A stretch of 8,168 bases of DNA from an uncultured Kouleothrix sp. (GTDB taxonomy: Bacteria; Chloroflexota; Chloroflexia; Chloroflexales; Roseiflexaceae): contig CALLYN010000560.1 of NCBI GenBank assembly GCA_937858455.1, forward strand, positions 1 through 8,168, read 5' to 3'. This document shows positions 6,731-8,168 of the stretch, one piece after another (position 1 is the first letter of the stretch; each line of letters opens with the position of its first letter). The notes under the pieces were generated by a model. The model worked only from the letters and a program-made list of their open reading frames with translations, had not been told where the DNA came from and did not search any database. The position numbers and the translations under genes were made by a program.

Positions 6731-7000
6731 ATGGCGTCACCCCTTCTTTTGAGGATCTACGCAGCTGGCGTGCTCGGCCTTCTGTCGGCGGGAAAACCGC
6801 ACACAGAGGCGGCGTTCTCGCCACCATCCATCCTACCGGCCGGCGCCGCCGCAGGGAGAGGCAGCTCGCTCGCGAGCGCACAAGCCACGCGTCTGCTGCA
6901 TCTCCCAGGCGCTGGCGCTGCATTCTACGGTGAAAGCTCAGACGCTTTCGCGCCAAGGTTTCTGTCAAATCTACCTGTCAGAGAAAGAAACAAGCCATGA
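6731..7000 (+). CDS. Doubtful 89-residue small ORF upstream of DUF1684
   Basis: An open frame of 89 codons begins four bases after the predicted transcription start and ends in an ATGA overlap with the DUF1684 start codon, the arrangement seen in translationally coupled genes. The product begins MASPLLLRIYAAGVLGLL, a short hydrophobic N-terminus that is a poor signal-peptide candidate, and continues as an Ala/Gly/Ser/Pro-rich chain with no motif I recognise. No Shine-Dalgarno precedes it, so it would have to be leaderless. Long chance ORFs are common in GC-rich DNA, and the opposite strand is open over nearly the same stretch (6720-6968). The alternative, which I favour, is untranslated leader DNA. 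It contains the 12-bp palindrome CGCTCGCGAGCG (6868-6879). Confidence 0.2.
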   Translation: MASPLLLRIYAAGVLGLLSAGKPHTEAAFSPPSILPAGAAAGRGSSLASAQATRLLHLPGAGAAFYGESSDAFAPRFLSNLPVRERNKP

Positions 7001-7827
7001 CAACCAGCACAAGCCTCTATCAAGCTGAGCTTGAAGCCTGGCGTCGCGAGGCCGAGATTCCGTTGCGGCGGGATTGGGTCAGCCTTATTGGACGCTTTGA
7101 GCTTCAGCCTGGGAGCTATACGATCGGCTCAGGAGCCAGCAAGGACATTCGACTGCCCGAGGGATCCGCGCCGGCCGATGTCGGCCTGCTGCGTTTTGAA
7201 GCCGGCGTGATCACACTCGTGGCCACACCCGGCGCTGGCGTACAACTCAACGGCATACTTCTGGATGAGGCGGCGGTGCTGCGCACCGACGCAGATACAA
7301 AGCAGACGCCCGACGTGCTCACCGTCGGCAGCGTCACGTTTTTCATCATCGAGCGCGGCTCACGCACGATCGTGCGCGTGCGCGATGCCAAAAGCCCGGC
7401 GCTAGCCGCCTTTCGCGGGCGGCGCTGGTTTCCGATCGACGAAGATTACCGCGTTGAGGGCGTGTTCACCGCATATAACCCGCCGAAGCCGCTCGCGATC
7501 ACAAACCTGCTTGGCGACACCAGCGCCCAGACCAGCCCGGGCTTTGTGACTTTTACCGTCGGGCAGCACGAACGGCGCCTAGACGCGGTTGGCTGGCGCG
7601 ACGGCGGGCTGGTGCTGCACTTCCGCGATACCACCAACGGCAAAACCACGTATGGTGGCGGGCGGGCCGTAGTGACCTCGGCGCCCCAGCTTGGGCTCGT
7701 GACCGTCGATTTCAACCGGGCCAGCAACCTGCCCTGTGTGTTTACCGAGTTCGCCACATGCCCGCTGCCGCCCGAGCAAAACCGGCTTGATAGTGCGATC
7801 GAGGCCGGCGAGCTGCTGCCCAGCTAG
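6997..7827 (+). CDS. DUF1684 domain-containing protein
   Basis: A 276-residue protein of uncharacterised family DUF1684, present over its full expected length. Recognisable landmarks are the N-terminal W...R.....DWVSLIGRFELQPG segment (15-39), IGS at 43-45, RDAKSP at 129-134, GRRWFPID at 141-148 and the hallmark C-terminus DFNRASNLPC (238-247) to FATCPLPPEQNRL (252-264). Cys247 and Cys255 are the only cysteines. There is no signal peptide or membrane segment, so it is probably cytoplasmic. The biochemical role is unknown. The ATG at 6997 is preceded by GAGAAAG (6981-6987), and its context is nearly the same as that of the FAD oxidoreductase gene. It has its own promoter with the same operator-like dyad as the flavoenzyme operon, which suggests shared control. 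The first 90 residues have an FHA-like look (IGS, DIRLP, LNG), but that is only a pattern impression. Confidence 0.93.
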   Translation: MTTSTSLYQAELEAWRREAEIPLRRDWVSLIGRFELQPGSYTIGSGASKDIRLPEGSAPADVGLLRFEAGVITLVATPGAGVQLNGILLDEAAVLRTDADTKQTPDVLTVGSVTFFIIERGSRTIVRVRDAKSPALAAFRGRRWFPIDEDYRVEGVFTAYNPPKPLAITNLLGDTSAQTSPGFVTFTVGQHERRLDAVGWRDGGLVLHFRDTTNGKTTYGGGRAVVTSAPQLGLVTVDFNRASNLPCVFTEFATCPLPPEQNRLDSAIEAGELLPS

Positions 7828-7877
7828 GCTCTACGCTCTGAACTCGTGTTTACCTGCGGCACGTCTATATTGCCCGT

Positions 7878-7922
7878 TGGCGAAGGTAGGGGCGCGGCCA
7901 TGCCGCGCCCCTACCTTCGCCA
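7878..7922. terminator. Perfect 21-bp hairpin after the DUF1684 gene
   Basis: Bases 7878-7898 pair without a mismatch with 7902-7922 around a CAT loop; the core is GGGGCGCGGC/GCCGCGCCCC. It starts 50 bases after the DUF1684 stop codon, where it could end or protect the transcript. There is no T tract on either side, so it is not a classical intrinsic terminator. Its near-perfect symmetry suggests a REP-like dispersed palindrome instead. Position supports a 3'-end role; the mechanism is unresolved. Confidence 0.5.
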
Positions 7923-7986
7923 CGATCTCCTCGCAAGCCATGATGCGCTGTTCGCTTGACCACGTATAGATTGTGATGCACTACGT

Positions 7987-8168
7987 CAGGGCTCGTGCAA
8001 CGTCTTTCGAGCCCTCCCCCGTCAGGGGAAGGGGAAACACATCTGGCTGTGAGGTGCAGTCGCGGCGGCGACCGCACCTCACCCCCCTCACCCCCCTCTC
8101 CCGCGCGCGGGAGAGGGGGGGGAGGGGGGTGAGGTGCGGTCGCCGCCGCGACTGCACCTCACAGCCAG
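7987..8168. repeat. Second copy of the end-repeat family (copy B), cut by the window end
   Basis: Bases 7987-8009 are identical to 47-69 (CAGGGCTCGTGCAA plus nine bases). The next 38 bases still align with copy A, with scattered changes, down to the shared ATCTGGC (8041-8047 here). Both copies point the same way and lie 7.9 kb apart, flanking every gene in the window. Copy B carries a large palindrome where copy A has only imperfect hairpins, so B may be the more intact form. By analogy with copy A, it should end beyond the window with the reverse complement of its first 14 bases. Confidence 0.75.
8043..8168. repeat. 126-base near-perfect palindrome inside copy B
   Basis: Bases 8043-8105 are the reverse complement of 8106-8168 at 62 of 63 positions, with no loop; the only mismatch is A8090 against G8121. 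The centre is CCCGCGCGCGGG. Each arm holds two C-rich nine-base units (8079-8087 and 8088-8096 on the left). Each arm also contains its own smaller hairpin, GAGGTGC...GCACCTC (8051-8080 and 8131-8160), so the DNA could form either one long hairpin or a three-armed cloverleaf. The last base of the window still pairs with 8043, so the symmetry may extend further. An assembly fold-back at a contig end cannot be excluded. Confidence 0.85.

Noticed and set aside
8079..8130. C- and G-rich runs as a CRISPR-like or G-quadruplex array
   Set aside because: There are only two nine-base units per arm and no spacers. The G runs are explained by the palindrome, and four well-separated G tracts are lacking.

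Overview
The window is 8,168 bases of GC-rich DNA with short AT-rich islands in two intergenic gaps. Codon use, the CTCACCCCC-type palindromic repeats and the large PAS/GAF hybrid histidine kinase suggest a Chloroflexota bacterium, perhaps of the Roseiflexus/Kouleothrix kind. That assignment is inferred from style, not from a marker gene. Both ends of the window lie in or next to copies of one repeat family, so it may be a contig that broke at repeats.

Layout, all genes on the + strand. At 47-217 there is a small non-coding element with perfect 14-bp terminal inverted repeats. A large soluble hybrid sensor kinase follows at 246-4277 (PAS-PAS-PAS-GAF-GAF-HisKA-HATPase-REC-REC). The gap at 4278-4520 holds a terminator-like hairpin, a second hairpin, an AT-rich promoter and a leader hairpin. 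Next come an NfsA/Frp-type flavin nitroreductase (4521-5348) and an FAD-dependent DAO-family amine or amino-acid oxidoreductase (5406-6587), which look like one operon. A 409-base gap (6588-6996) holds a second AT-rich promoter and a doubtful small ORF. A DUF1684 protein follows (6997-7827). The right end has a perfect 21-bp hairpin (7878-7922) and a second copy of the left-end repeat (7987 to the window end), which contains a 126-base near-perfect palindrome.

How it may work together: the promoter before the nitroreductase operon and the one before the DUF1684 gene match at 22 of 29 positions. Both carry a TTGA...TCAA dyad of 17 bp starting at the -35 box, and both have a 17-base gap between -35 and -10. 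This suggests that the two flavoenzymes and the DUF1684 protein belong to one small regulon under a dimeric regulator not encoded here. The sensor kinase has its own terminator-like hairpin and no neighbour that is clearly its target, so I treat it as functionally separate.

No rRNA, tRNA, CRISPR array, transposase or phage gene is visible. The most unusual material is non-coding: the repeat family with its giant palindrome, and the shared promoter/operator.
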